Shown here piece by piece: positions 1-7,567 of a stretch of 13,756 bases of DNA. Each line of letters starts with the position of its first letter. Positions within the stretch are counted from its first letter, which is position 1. The notes under the pieces are model-generated. The model was not told the origin of the DNA and ran no database searches. It was given only the letters and a program-made list of their open reading frames with translations. This DNA comes from Rhizophlyctis rosea (taxonomy: Eukaryota; Chytridiomycota; Chytridiomycetes; Rhizophlyctidales; Rhizophlyctidaceae): assembly GCA_027596075.1 (NCBI GenBank), contig JADGJC010000623.1, positions 1 to 13,756 of the forward strand, read 5' to 3'. Both the position numbers and the translations under genes were made by a program.

Positions 1-54
1 GTGGCAGCGATTGTACATGTGGCAGCGAAGGTATACACGGCAGCGACTAGCACT
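1..54. repeat. 18-bp-period tandem repeat, three copies
   Basis: The octamer GGCAGCGA occurs at 3, 21 and 39, exactly 18 bp apart, inside units 1-18, 19-36 and 37-54 whose other halves have diverged. The array touches the window edge, so it may continue to the left. Read in frame 1 it gives Ala-Ala-containing units and stays open until a TGA near 87, so it could be the tail of a coding repeat. It could equally be a minisatellite in non-coding DNA. Confidence 0.6.
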
Positions 55-193
55 GCCGCCCTACAGCCAACTGCACTATGACCAATTAGTATAGTATTTG
101 TATTTAAGCAGGACCAACCTGCAACAACATTTCGAACATCAATCAGTATTACAGTTCAATACATCATAGCAGTCTCCCCATTTCTTGATCCAA

Positions 194-418
194 TTACCCA
201 ACATTGTCACCTTTATAACCTGCGCCAACAGGCATTGCATCCTGAATAGCATACTTCAGCTCCCTTGATTGGTTGATGACTGCTGTGCTCAATTCTGCGA
301 GGTCGCGCTTCACCGATAACGATGACATGAACGCACTCCCAAAACCTGCCCATTGCGTGGGTTGCAGCATACCTTGGTTTGAATTATCCAGCCGAGCTTT
401 TTTTGTCTGATCTGACCA
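194..418 (-). pseudogene. C-terminal remnant of an unidentified protein
   Basis: On the minus strand this frame is open for 74 codons and ends in TAA at 194-196. The peptide begins with a small basic patch (DQTKKAR), then a polar linker, then a helix-like charged stretch (VKRDLAELSTAVINQS) and a short Gly-rich tail. The composition looks like real protein rather than chance. Going further upstream in the same frame there are a TGA at 419-421 and a TAA just beyond, followed by another ~20 open codons (containing PEQLAYIYVYAF), so the gene appears broken or spliced. I do not recognise the family. The layout of a basic patch followed by a C-terminal helix resembles the tails of transposon-associated DNA-binding proteins in fungi, but that is only a guess. 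Confidence 0.3.
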
Positions 419-1990
419 TCAGTCGGTTGCTTACTTTGCGCCCAGCGCAACTTTGAAGGCGTACACATATATATACGCCAATTGTTCAGGTTTCGTTCAT
501 AAGGTTGATGAGGTACCCCGTCCAAACCTCTTGAGGTGTCTTGCAAATTGCTCTTCTCTTCCATGGATACGTTATGTGGCAGCAGCCCTCGCTCCTAACC
601 CGCGCCACAAGACAGAGATCATTTGCTGATGTCATTATATACAATGCTTGCTTCTTCGCATTTTTCTGTCCGAGTTCTCTCACTCAGTTAACTTCGGTTT
701 TTCTAATCAAACAACAAACGATCAATCGTCCATATTTGTCAGTACAGCTCCATGATAGTTGCGGCTTTGATGGAGATGAGTGGAGCTTGTGGGCACTTAC
801 ATCATGGCACACCATATCGGTAGGTCACCAAGATGGCACGGCTCTTGTGGTGATTCGTTTTCGGTCTTGCAACAAGCTATTGCACCTAACCTTTCCACTT
901 CAGCACCCTCCACGTCTACCTCCTGGCTGGTGAGAGGGCGGTGGGTGGAGAGCACTGGACACTACAGCAAGTTGATGGGTCCCTCTTTAGCAGATATGAC
1001 TGTGCGGCAGAGCGTTCGTTGAAAAGATCTAAGACGGGACGTGTTCGATGCAACCACAGCCCCACCAAGAAAGAGAAAGAAACATAAATTACTCTTAGAT
1101 GCTTTCCGCCGAAATAGCGGTCCGAAAAGATGGTGTCACGCCTTGTCTGTAAAATGTCATGCTATCATGATGGACAGACCCAAGTTTCCTCCTCAAAAGG
1201 GGGGTATTCAGGAAATGCCTTCTCGACCGTGAAATTCTTCATCCTCAAAATCTGGATAGAAAGTAAGTTCTACAATAGAGGGGTCTCGGAATTCGAAACC
1301 ACCCCTCCCGTTTGTTGTTTCGGTGCTACGATTTGTACAAGACTGGGAGTGTGGAGTACAGTACTCCCAGTACATGAAAACGACAGCTCGATAACATTAG
1401 AAGAGAGGACAGGAAACAGACAGACCCCGTCGCCAGACCTTCCGTGCGGGGCCGGGACAGCAATCCGTTCCGACATGACATTCCGCACACAACACGACAA
1501 CAACCACCAGGAGGAAGGGATGCCGAGGCCGATGATATGCTCCACTCAATATATTTGATTGTGCTTCGACCCGGTCCGTTGAGGTTTTTGTTGTGTCTGT
1601 ATGCCAGGTGTCATTTCAGTCATAGCATCTGCCGACAAAGTTTATCCTCCTCCAAGCCATCCTTGCTTCCGGAGGCATCACCCAGCCACGTTCGATGTTC
1701 TCGCCATCTCATTTTCTTGAGATGAACGACTGGCTTGTCGTGACTTCAGTCCTCTCCGTGGCGTCGTTCCACCTGTTCTCCGCCCGTTGCGTCCTCACAG
1801 ATACCTGCACAGGCAAGACCTACTCTCAGCTACCTCGTTGTGATTTCAGGCCATCGCGCGGCCTCGCCCATCCGGCCCAGCACCGACTGCTCTGTTCTCC
1901 AGACCGGCAAGACCCTAACCGCAAAGACCCGTGCTCAACATTCACTGACAGCTGTCATAAGCTCACCACCATCGTTTACATCACCAACTT
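419..1990. other. Unassigned region, no recognisable gene
   Basis: Several open frames of 60-140 codons occur on both strands, but none shows a known motif, steady codon bias or a partner frame that continues it. The part around 630-690 has a TATA-like run (ATTATATACAATG) followed by a CT-rich tract, which resembles a fungal promoter, but no coding region follows. A 15-bp odd palindrome lies at 1353-1367. The last part (about 1700-1990) should hold the gag/protease region of element A if that were complete, yet I cannot read either domain there. The 5' LTR of element A was looked for by eye and not found. Confidence 0.4.
1343..1370. repeat. Nested palindrome
   Basis: CTGGGAGT (1343-1350) is matched by its exact reverse complement ACTCCCAG (1363-1370). 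Inside lies the tighter palindrome GGAGTACAGTACTCC (1353-1367), two 7-bp arms around a single A. It could be a protein-binding site or a cruciform, or the end of a small mobile element. No flanking copy was seen. Confidence 0.5.
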
Positions 1991-1999
1991 CCACCACCT

Positions 2000-2790
2000 C
2001 AGACTTCACCGTATCGTCGTTGGAGTGCACAACTCCTCTTTGCAGGGAAGAAGGAAGGCACGTTGCGTATGTGTGTTGATTACCGTGCGCTCAATAAGGT
2101 TACTATCAAGGATCGTACTCCTTTACCCAATCTCACTGAAATTTGAGACCGTTCGCATGGTTGTTGATATCTCACTGTGACAGATTTGGGTGAAGCTTAT
2201 AACCCTGTCCTCATCGCAGCAAGAGACCGCGCCAAGACCACGTTCCGTACGCGCTTCGACCATTTTGAGTATGTCGTTATGCCATTTCGTTTGATGAATA
2301 TGCCAGAATGCTTTCACCGTTCTACAAACAAGCCCCTGGGCAACATGTTCGACGGATACGTCATCTCATACTTAGATGACATCCTGATCTATTCAACGAC
2401 ACAGGAAAAGCACATCCAGCATGTGGACTCCGTTTTAGCCAAGCTTGCAAAGCGCAACATGGACGTCAAACCTTCCAAGTGCAGTTGGACTGAACAGGAA
2501 GTTGAGTTCTGCGGACACATGTGAGGCGTAAATGGCTCACGCATCGCCGACAGCAAAGTCGCTGCCGTAATAGAATACGAGGTACCCCGCTCTGCGAAGG
2601 ACATCCAGAGCTTCCCACGGTTCACCAACTACTTATCTGTGTACATCCTGCGATATGAGGGCGTTGTTTACCCGCATTCATGCCTACAGTCAGGCAACAT
2701 ACCTTTCGTATGGACAGAAAAGGCGCAAGCAGCATTTGATGAAGTCCGTAGGCTCAACTGCACTACCCAGTACTTGCACAGTCCGATCCG
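2000..2790 (+). pseudogene. Reverse transcriptase domain of element A
   Basis: This is the RNA-templated DNA polymerase domain of the pol polyprotein, which copies the element's RNA inside the particle. In frame 2 it starts near 2000 with a degraded S-P-Y stretch, then [20 protein letters not shown], the usual Ty3/gypsy RT opening. The first palm aspartate lies in TDLGEAYN (about 2180). FRTRFDHFEYVVMPF follows, and the catalytic YLDDILIYS box is intact at 2369-2395. The thumb-side region reads on to VWTEKAQAAFDEV near 2750. Three TGA stops (2144-2146, 2165-2167, 2522-2524) interrupt the frame, and the reading shifts from frame 2 to frame 3 near 2780-2795 at the entry to RNase H. The active-site residues survive, but the gene is broken. 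Confidence 0.9.
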
Positions 2791-3209
2791 GACCCGAACT
2801 GTACGTATTCACGGACAGCTCAGGCTTTGCCCTCGGAGGCTGGCTTGCACAACCAGCGAACCCGGACGAATGCATACCTGATATGCTACCTACAAGCATC
2901 AAGGGTTGGAAGGCAATGCCGGCAATAAATCCGATTGCTTTCTGGGCACACAAGATGCAACCCGCAGCAATCAAGTACCTTGTAAACCAGCAAGAACTAT
3001 TAGCTCTGGTCAGCTGCTTGATGACGTACCGCCACATATGCGCATCCGGCAGATTTAAGTCGTTCACAGACCGTAAATCCCTGGAGTATCTTCAAACACA
3101 ACCGCACTGGTCATGGCGACAGGCTAATTGGGTTGAATTCCTGCAATCCTTTGATTTTGAGATCATCTATCTCCAAGGCCGATGGAACATTGTCGCGGAC
3201 ATCACCTGA
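2790..3209 (+). pseudogene. RNase H domain of element A
   Basis: RNase H removes the RNA strand from the RNA:DNA hybrid during reverse transcription. In frame 3 the domain opens with LYVFTDSSGFALGGWLAQ, with the first catalytic Asp at 2814-2816. It continues through PIAFWAHKMQPA and YLVNQQELLAL, which holds the catalytic Glu, then FTDRKSLEYLQTQPH with the second Asp, and VEFLQSFDFEIIYLQGRWN. It closes with VADIT, the last Asp being at 3198-3200. All four expected acidic residues (D, E, D, D) are therefore present. A TGA at 3207-3209 lies where the family normally continues with a Ser/Arg into the linker to integrase. It is joined to the RT by a frameshift near 2790. Confidence 0.9.
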
Positions 3210-3690
3210 CGCAAACCATACTATGCACTCAGATGTGCCGATTGCCAAGCACGTGTTGAGATTCATGCCGCATTTGCCAAGACAATCTACCCTGCAAAAA
3301 AGCAGACACTTACCGGATCAGAACATACTGTGACATGTTTGAAGCCAGTTTTACTCATAAACCACGCTGAGGTGTGACATTCCGACCTCAATCATGTCAC
3401 ACCTGCTCAAATAACACCTGAGACCAGTTTGAGTGCAGTTTCGGTTACAAACACATCCAAAAGGCTCAAATCCGATCAGACATTGGACTCACCTTCACAA
3501 ACATGAGCAAATCGCTCCGATCACTTCGTGAGTGACAAATGGCTAATTCAACATGGATACCCGCCGCGTACACCATGTGTGCATGCTACTCCGGCTATGG
3601 TTGAGCCTGAAGCAACACTAACCCCACAGTTTGAGGCATCATCCCTTGACAACATTGAAGCTTTCAAGCGTACCCTACACTCTGATGACG
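3210..3690 (+). pseudogene. RNase H-integrase linker of element A, with internal repeat
   Basis: Frame 3 continues past the RNase H stop with only two further TGA stops (3375-3377, 3504-3506), so I read it as the polyprotein linker and not as an insertion. It includes RKPYYALRC, a Lys-rich stretch, and two related units 90 nt (30 codons) apart. One centres on CLKPVLLIN (codons from 3336), the other on SLSAVSVTN (codons from 3426), each followed 15-17 residues later by a Ser-Asp pair. Related units recur downstream of the pol gene. From 3528 the frame runs VSDKWLIQHGY to about 3690-3728, then reading passes to frame 1 for integrase. No enzymatic motif is expected here, and none is seen. Confidence 0.55.
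3370..3404. repeat. 11-bp perfect hairpin
   Basis: AGGTGTGACAT (3370-3380) and ATGTCACACCT (3394-3404) are perfect reverse complements separated by 13 nt. The hairpin lies in the RNase H-integrase linker and contains a TGA stop. The GTGACAT/ATGTCAC core also occurs at 3329-3338 and 4321-4330 (TGTGACATGT) and near 5194 (ATGTCACAC). Confidence 0.6.
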
Positions 3691-4101
3691 TATTCCTGTT
3701 CCATGCTTCAACGTCTCCAAGAAACTGAACAGACACCGGAACGCCGCACAACTCACAAACCTCGGTTTACGCATCGTGGTAACCTCCTGTATCATCATGA
3801 TCAAACCTTTGTACCCAAAGCAGTGGGCCATCTCGCACTCCAGAAGTATCATGGGGCCTTGCTCATGGGCGGACACCCAGGCCTTGATGGTACACTTGGC
3901 AAGATACTTGAGCGCTTTTTGGGAACCAAACTGACTCTGGACTGCAAGCAGTACGTCCGTACTTGCCCCCAATGCCAGCACTTCCGGCACGACCGAAGAG
4001 GTCCAGTTGGCCTGCTTCACTCTTTACCCATACCCGGCGCATGTTGGCACACAATCGGTCTTGACTTGATTTCCTTGCCACACACAACGTCTTGGGGACC
4101 G
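3631..4101 (+). pseudogene. Integrase zinc-binding domain and start of core, element A
   Basis: Integrase joins the cDNA copy to the host genome. Frame 1 shows the N-terminal zinc-binding module with canonical spacing H-X7-H-X29-C-X2-C: His codons at 3850 and 3874, Cys codons at 3964 and 3973. The surrounding text is typical of the family (GGHPGLDGTLGKILERF, then YVRTCPQCQ). A Leu-Leu-His-Ser-Leu-Pro-Ile-Pro stretch follows, then GLDLISLP, where the Asp at 4063-4065 matches the first residue of the D,D-E triad. The frame stops at 4102, and only about a dozen codons separate the first Asp from the chromodomain. The rest of the catalytic core and the GPY/F region, normally a few hundred residues, are absent. 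The protein could not have integrase activity. Confidence 0.85.
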
Positions 4102-4303
4102 TGAAGCTCATCATGGATCACAGACTGCGTCACAAAAAGCCTGAGTTCCCAATCCACTGGCTAGGTGCTACGGCAACCCGCAGGAGTTCACATGGGAGAA
4201 ACTTGATAAAGTCAAGCACACTTCCGCCTATGAACACTGGGTTACGGCTCACGGCAAGCTACAAGCAGCTTCCGGCAAGAGTCCGGCAAAACGTTACGCT
4301 TGA
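4095..4303 (+). pseudogene. Chromodomain at pol C-terminus of element A
   Basis: Chromodomains at the end of chromovirus integrases steer insertion toward marked chromatin. Frame 3 from about 4101 reads KLIMDHRLRHKKPEFPIHWLG, with no more than 20 residues quoted elsewhere. After a 1-nt frameshift near 4167 frame 2 continues YGNPQEFTWEKLDKVKHTSA and then YEHWVTAHGK. This matches the family pattern: an I-L-D-H-R-type start, a basic loop, an aromatic-rich V-H-W-x-G-Y strand, a T-W-E box and a C-terminal helix ending in an Y-x-x-W. The frame ends in TGA at 4301-4303, which is plausibly the natural pol terminus. It lies immediately after the truncated integrase core because the DNA between has been deleted. 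Confidence 0.8.
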
Positions 4304-5565
4304 ACATGCAAAACCGCGACTGTGACATGTTTGAATGCGATTTCAAACGATACGCATCAGCATTGATAGTAAAACTGATGTCAAAGATTGCACACCCTCC
4401 TGAAAGCTAAGAACGGTCGGCTAGTGCTGCAAACCCACGTCATACGGCGCCACGCGCCTCTCATGGTTGGATTCAAGCCTCTCGGCAGGAGAGCACCTCA
4501 GTTGCATTGACTGAATGCACACGCGCACATTGCACAACAACAGCAAGGATCACACCCACAAGTACACACGTACGCCAATGAAAGTTCGGTTACTGTCATC
4601 ATGGTTGAGAGCACACCTTCATTTGGTGGGTAACCAAATGTCAACTGGATGCATCTCTGGTTGAAAGTCGTGTAGGAGTAGCTCACCTGCGTATCGACTT
4701 GGTGGCGGCATCCAATGCGTGGAACCGTAGATGTCCAAACACATTAATGCGAGGATATGACCATTGCATTCACACTGCTGCGCGCACCCCATACACCCAA
4801 GCCGCTGCTAGGCGCACTTTGTGTATTATTCATTTGATTGTTGACATTTGCCGATGGGCGCGATTCCAATACGAGACGGCCGGTACACCGTTCCACGCAA
4901 GCGCTTCACACACCTGCATGCTGAACAACAGACTAGCAAGTGAGTCCATTCTGAACGCATTTTCAGATGGGCAACAGGCACTTTCACCACAAATATGGAG
5001 TCAGAACGGACTCACCCACACAAACGTGCTACCGACATGGCCAAGTCCATTCTGAACGCAGTTTCAGGACGCAAGCACATGGTACACTTCAAAAGTGACC
5101 TCGAAACAGACTCACTTCATTTTCTAATGCTGTGAGAAGTTTAACGCGGAATTGGGCGACTTACCCAACATCCATCGTGAAACTGAAGTCAGACATGTCA
5201 CACGCACATGCAGACCGCAAATCATTTAGTACACAGACTACATGTGCAAGCCGGGCATTACTCACACTTGAGCATCATCCCGCACATTGTATGACTATAA
5301 ACCTTCAAAACCGCAACGTCCTCCACTTGCGTTGTGCTAGATTTGGGCACTAGTACATTTTTGGCTCCGGATGGAAGCTGCTGCTTTAGTTGCATCTTAC
5401 GCCATGCTCGCACTCCACCATTACACACGATGCTACCCGCTGTACAAGCTACCACTACCACACGTCCGCGATTGCCTTGTGTATCGCACTGCGTGTCGGC
5501 AAGTTGGCAACGCTACGGGCAGACGAAGGTTCCGCCTCGCATGCTTCTCAGAAACGACGAAACCT
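4304..5565 (+). other. Long 3' non-coding region of element A
   Basis: About 1.26 kb separate the pol stop from the polypurine tract. No known domain is visible. It begins with TGTGACATGTTTGAA at 4321, a 15-bp match to 3329-3343 in the RNase H-integrase linker. It also contains two adjacent ~101-bp repeat units (4943 and 5044). The whole stretch is rich in CACA-type words and resembles decayed repeat material. It may be a 3' untranslated region, a fragment of another copy, or old inserted DNA. Confidence 0.45.
4943..5144 (+). repeat. Two adjacent ~101-bp degenerate repeats
   Basis: AGTCCATTCTGAACGCA occurs exactly at 4943-4959 and 5044-5060, 101 bp apart, and over 24 bases the copies agree at 23. 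Each unit has a GACTCAC word about 65 bp in (5009 and 5109). A weaker copy starts at 3421 in the RNase H-integrase linker: 18 of 24 bases match, then CACAT and, 64 bp in, GGACTCACC and CACAAAC in the same order. Further partial copies start near 3329 and 4321. Translated, the cores read SILNAFS, SILNAVS, SLSAVS and CLNAIS. Confidence 0.6.
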
Positions 5566-5572
5566 GAGGGGG
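5566..5572 (+). promoter_or_regulatory. Polypurine tract of element A
   Basis: The run GAGGGGG sits directly before the TG that opens the putative LTR, where the plus-strand primer of LTR retrotransposons is made. Its position and purine content support the plus orientation of the LTR. Confidence 0.6.
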
Positions 5573-5955
5573 TGCAACGCTCTTAGGGAAGCACTTGCCT
5601 ATTTGGGTATCGCATCCGCATCCGCATCCCATATAAACTATTCAATGTTCACATTGGCCCTGATGCACCCTGGGCAACCTAGGGCATGTCACATGACCCG
5701 CTGAGCATCTGCTGAGTATCTCACAAGCCGCATCTTGCGCTTTTCCTCCACCTGTGTATGTGCCCTCTGTTGGTTCAACTCCACTAGGCCTACAGTTAAT
5801 AGGTTTTTTAACACTCCTGCTTGGAGCATAAGTGTCTAGTAACCCACTAGATGCAAGGGCATTAAGCTAATAGCCCTCTCTCTCGGTTTGCAACCTCTTC
5901 CCCGCTACACTCGTTACCGTACTGCGTCTAACGCCTCTAGCACCTGAGTGTTACA
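5573..5955 (+). repeat. Putative 3' LTR of element A
   Basis: The 383-bp segment opens with TGCAACGCTC and closes with GAGTGTTACA, imperfect terminal inverted repeats (8 of 10) with the TG...CA ends usual for LTRs. It follows a polypurine tract. A TATA box (TATAAA, 5632-5637) lies about 60 bp in, just after three tandem GCATCC hexamers (5612-5629). Two 11-bp tandem copies differing by one C/T occur at 5700-5721. No second LTR copy was found in the window, so the boundaries are inferred from ends and context only. The minus-strand gag frame of element B can be read about 12 codons past the 5955 boundary, which leaves some doubt about the exact end. Confidence 0.55.
5632..5637 (+). promoter_or_regulatory. 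TATA box in LTR of element A
   Basis: TATAAA in the context CCATATAAACTATTC, about 60 bp from the LTR start, is placed as expected for the element's own promoter. It is a motif match only. Confidence 0.4.
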
Positions 5956-7430
5956 GGCGTCCTCAACTGTTTCAACACTGTTCACCTCAACATACTGCGA
6001 TGTTGGAGGCTGGGAAGTGGCAGAGGCGACATTGACAAATGTGAGACGCTCACAGGGAAAGGCGGATAGGCATCAGTAGATGTAGTACTATTAGAAGTTA
6101 CAGACTGGCTCTCGCCATTTCTAGTTACATCAGCTTGATGAACTATAACCTTGGGTTTCCCGCTCTTCTTCCCCCGGCAATCAGCATCACTGTGGCCCTT
6201 GATGCGCACCAGTTGCAAATGAGGTCCTTGTTAGGGCTCTTGTACGGACCTAAGCGTGACTTTTTGGTCTTGTGACGCTTGAAGGGACCACCAGCCGCAT
6301 CTGCATGAGAGGCTTCAGTCTTGCGAGCTGGGCGGCCGTCATCAGACCAACCAAGTGCTTTGGCAGCACGTTGGGCAGTGTTTTGGTATCAATCGACCGT
6401 AAGATCGTTAATAGCGCCCGACGCTGGGTTTGCCACATTGGTAACCGCCATGGTGGCGAGGGTATGACCATCATCACCTCCGCGTTGTAACCCTTTGATG
6501 TCTCATTCCTCAAGTCTTCTTGAGTGAATGCAGGTTCATCAGAAGCGATTCCAAGTGCGCGGGACTCATCGACGAGCCGACTGAACTCGAGGTCGAACTG
6601 CATCAAGGAGCCACCAAACTTGAGTTTAGTGAAACTCTTGCGGGGAGTGTTGGGGAGATTCTTCGGCTGAAATTCAGCGTTGAATTCGCAAATGATCAAC
6701 TCCCGGTCGGTAATGATCCATTCGTTGCGACGCAACCATTCATATGCACCATGCCTGAGGTAATCACGGCGATGAGATCATATGCAGCTATATTGTGCAT
6801 GATAGTTGGCCTGTGCTCACGCAGGAACCCATCATGCACGCAGATGAACTCGGGGAGTGTGAGGGGATCACGTTTCTCACCGACGTACGAAGGGAGAAGC
6901 TTTTCCCTACGACGTCGTTCAGTCTTGAGAGCTTCGTGGTCTTCAGCAAGAGCCGGAGCTCATTTGAGGGAAGCGACCTCGGCTCTGAGCTGCTGAAGCT
7001 TAGCTCGGAAGCCTTGAAGTAGACAATACTCCTCGAGGGACAAACAAACGGAAGAACCGGCTGTAGGGGTTGCGGGAGGAGTAGCGATGGTGGAGGTACG
7101 ACCAAAGTCTTGACCAGGGGTACTGGGGGCTTGACCAGCAGTTAGGGAATGGCCAGTTGAGGTGGTAGTAGTGATACCCAGTAAGATGGTGTCTTGACCA
7201 TCCTGAGAGAGCTCGCTAGCAGCAGCCGTAATAGAGGAACTAGAGGAAAAGTCAGCAGTAGGAGCTTGAAGAGAGGCGTCCTCGAGTAGTTGTTGTTCCG
7301 GTTGTTCAACGATAGCACGCTCAGCTGCTTCTTGTTGGAGACGAGCTTGTTTGGCAGCTTCAGATGCAGCGGCCTCAGCGGCAGCAGCATTAGGCTTTCT
7401 TGCCACGGGTGAGGGTAGTATCGCCAAGAG
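5956..7430 (-). pseudogene. Gag of element B (capsid domain and CCHC knuckle), broken
   Basis: Gag builds the virus-like particle and binds the element RNA. From the 5' side (7430 downward): an Ala/Gln-rich N-terminus, a Ser/Thr-rich linker, a likely coiled coil (LEEYCLLQGFRAKLQQLRAE), and, after a TGA at 6962-6960, a charged stretch (EALKTERRRREKLL). The capsid-type retrotransposon gag domain follows (about 6755-6480) with AYEWLRRNEWIITDRELI, EFNAEFQPKN and MQFDLEFSRLVDES. Reading shifts frame near 6760 and again near 6475. The downstream frame, with a TGA at 6391-6389, leads into a basic region (FKRHKTKKSRLG) and a zinc knuckle at 6217-6177. The tail shifts frame once more near 6055 and ends with a Val/Glu-rich stretch (YVEVNSVETVEDA). 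The true start codon is not clear. The gene cannot be expressed as one protein. Confidence 0.8.
6177..6217 (-). other. CCHC zinc knuckle split by a 1-nt deletion
   Basis: The minus strand encodes CNWCA (from 6217) in one frame and IKGHSDADC (ending 6177) in the next. Together they hold Cys-X2-Cys, His and Cys with the spacing of a retroviral nucleocapsid knuckle. The span is 41 nt where 14 codons need 42, so one base is missing between the halves. Basic residues flank it on both sides, as usual for nucleocapsid. Confidence 0.75.
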
Positions 7431-7567
7431 CCCTCGTAATTGAGATGGAGGGAGCAGACTTGTCTTTAGGAAGGCAAAGTCGGAGTGCAGTTGGCGGTCA
7501 GAGCTGCACGCTTTGATGTAGTCGGCGATATGTTGCTATTGACTAGACCGTAGCGGTGGTGCTACCG

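Larger units (their letters stand above)
2000..5955 (+). mobile_element. Element A: 5'-truncated Ty3/gypsy chromovirus
   Basis: Read on the plus strand, the order is reverse transcriptase, RNase H, integrase zinc-binding domain and chromodomain. That is the pol order of Ty3/gypsy elements, and the terminal chromodomain places it with the chromoviruses. A polypurine tract (5566-5572) is followed by a putative LTR (5573-5955). Gag, protease and the 5' LTR are not visible, so the 5' end is missing or decayed. The coding part moves between frames 2, 3, 1, 3 and 2. It carries TGA stops at 2144, 2165, 2522, 3207, 3375 and 3504 and has lost the integrase core. It is a dead copy. The 3' non-coding part (4304-5565) is unusually long for this family and carries repeats. 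Confidence 0.85.

Noticed and set aside
60..230. 3' end of a plus-strand copia-type LTR
   Set aside because: The AT-rich text with a TATTTAA box looks LTR-like, but there is no defined end, no primer-binding site and a coding-like minus frame overlaps it.
541..1560. Host genes in the overlapping open frames of 80-142 codons
   Set aside because: No motif, no codon bias, no continuation across frames. They look like chance open frames.
3329..3530. Insertion of a solo LTR between RNase H and integrase
   Set aside because: TGTGACATGT resembles an LTR start, but the polyprotein frame continues through with only two TGA stops and there is no LTR end or target duplication.
5573..5955. Reading the 5573-5955 LTR as minus-strand 3' LTR of element B
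   Set aside because: Its minus-strand end resembles the end of B's LTR, but its other end does not match B's LTR start, its length differs, and a good polypurine tract precedes it on the plus strand.
5916..5955. Gag of element B continuing past 5955 to a TAA near 5916
   Set aside because: Twelve further open codons are not enough against LTR-type ends at 5955. The possibility is noted but not used for the boundary.
6250..6470. Downstream half of the longest minus-strand frame as Gag sequence
   Set aside because: A different frame in the same stretch leads directly into the basic region and zinc knuckle and reads better, so this part is a shadow after a frameshift near 6475.
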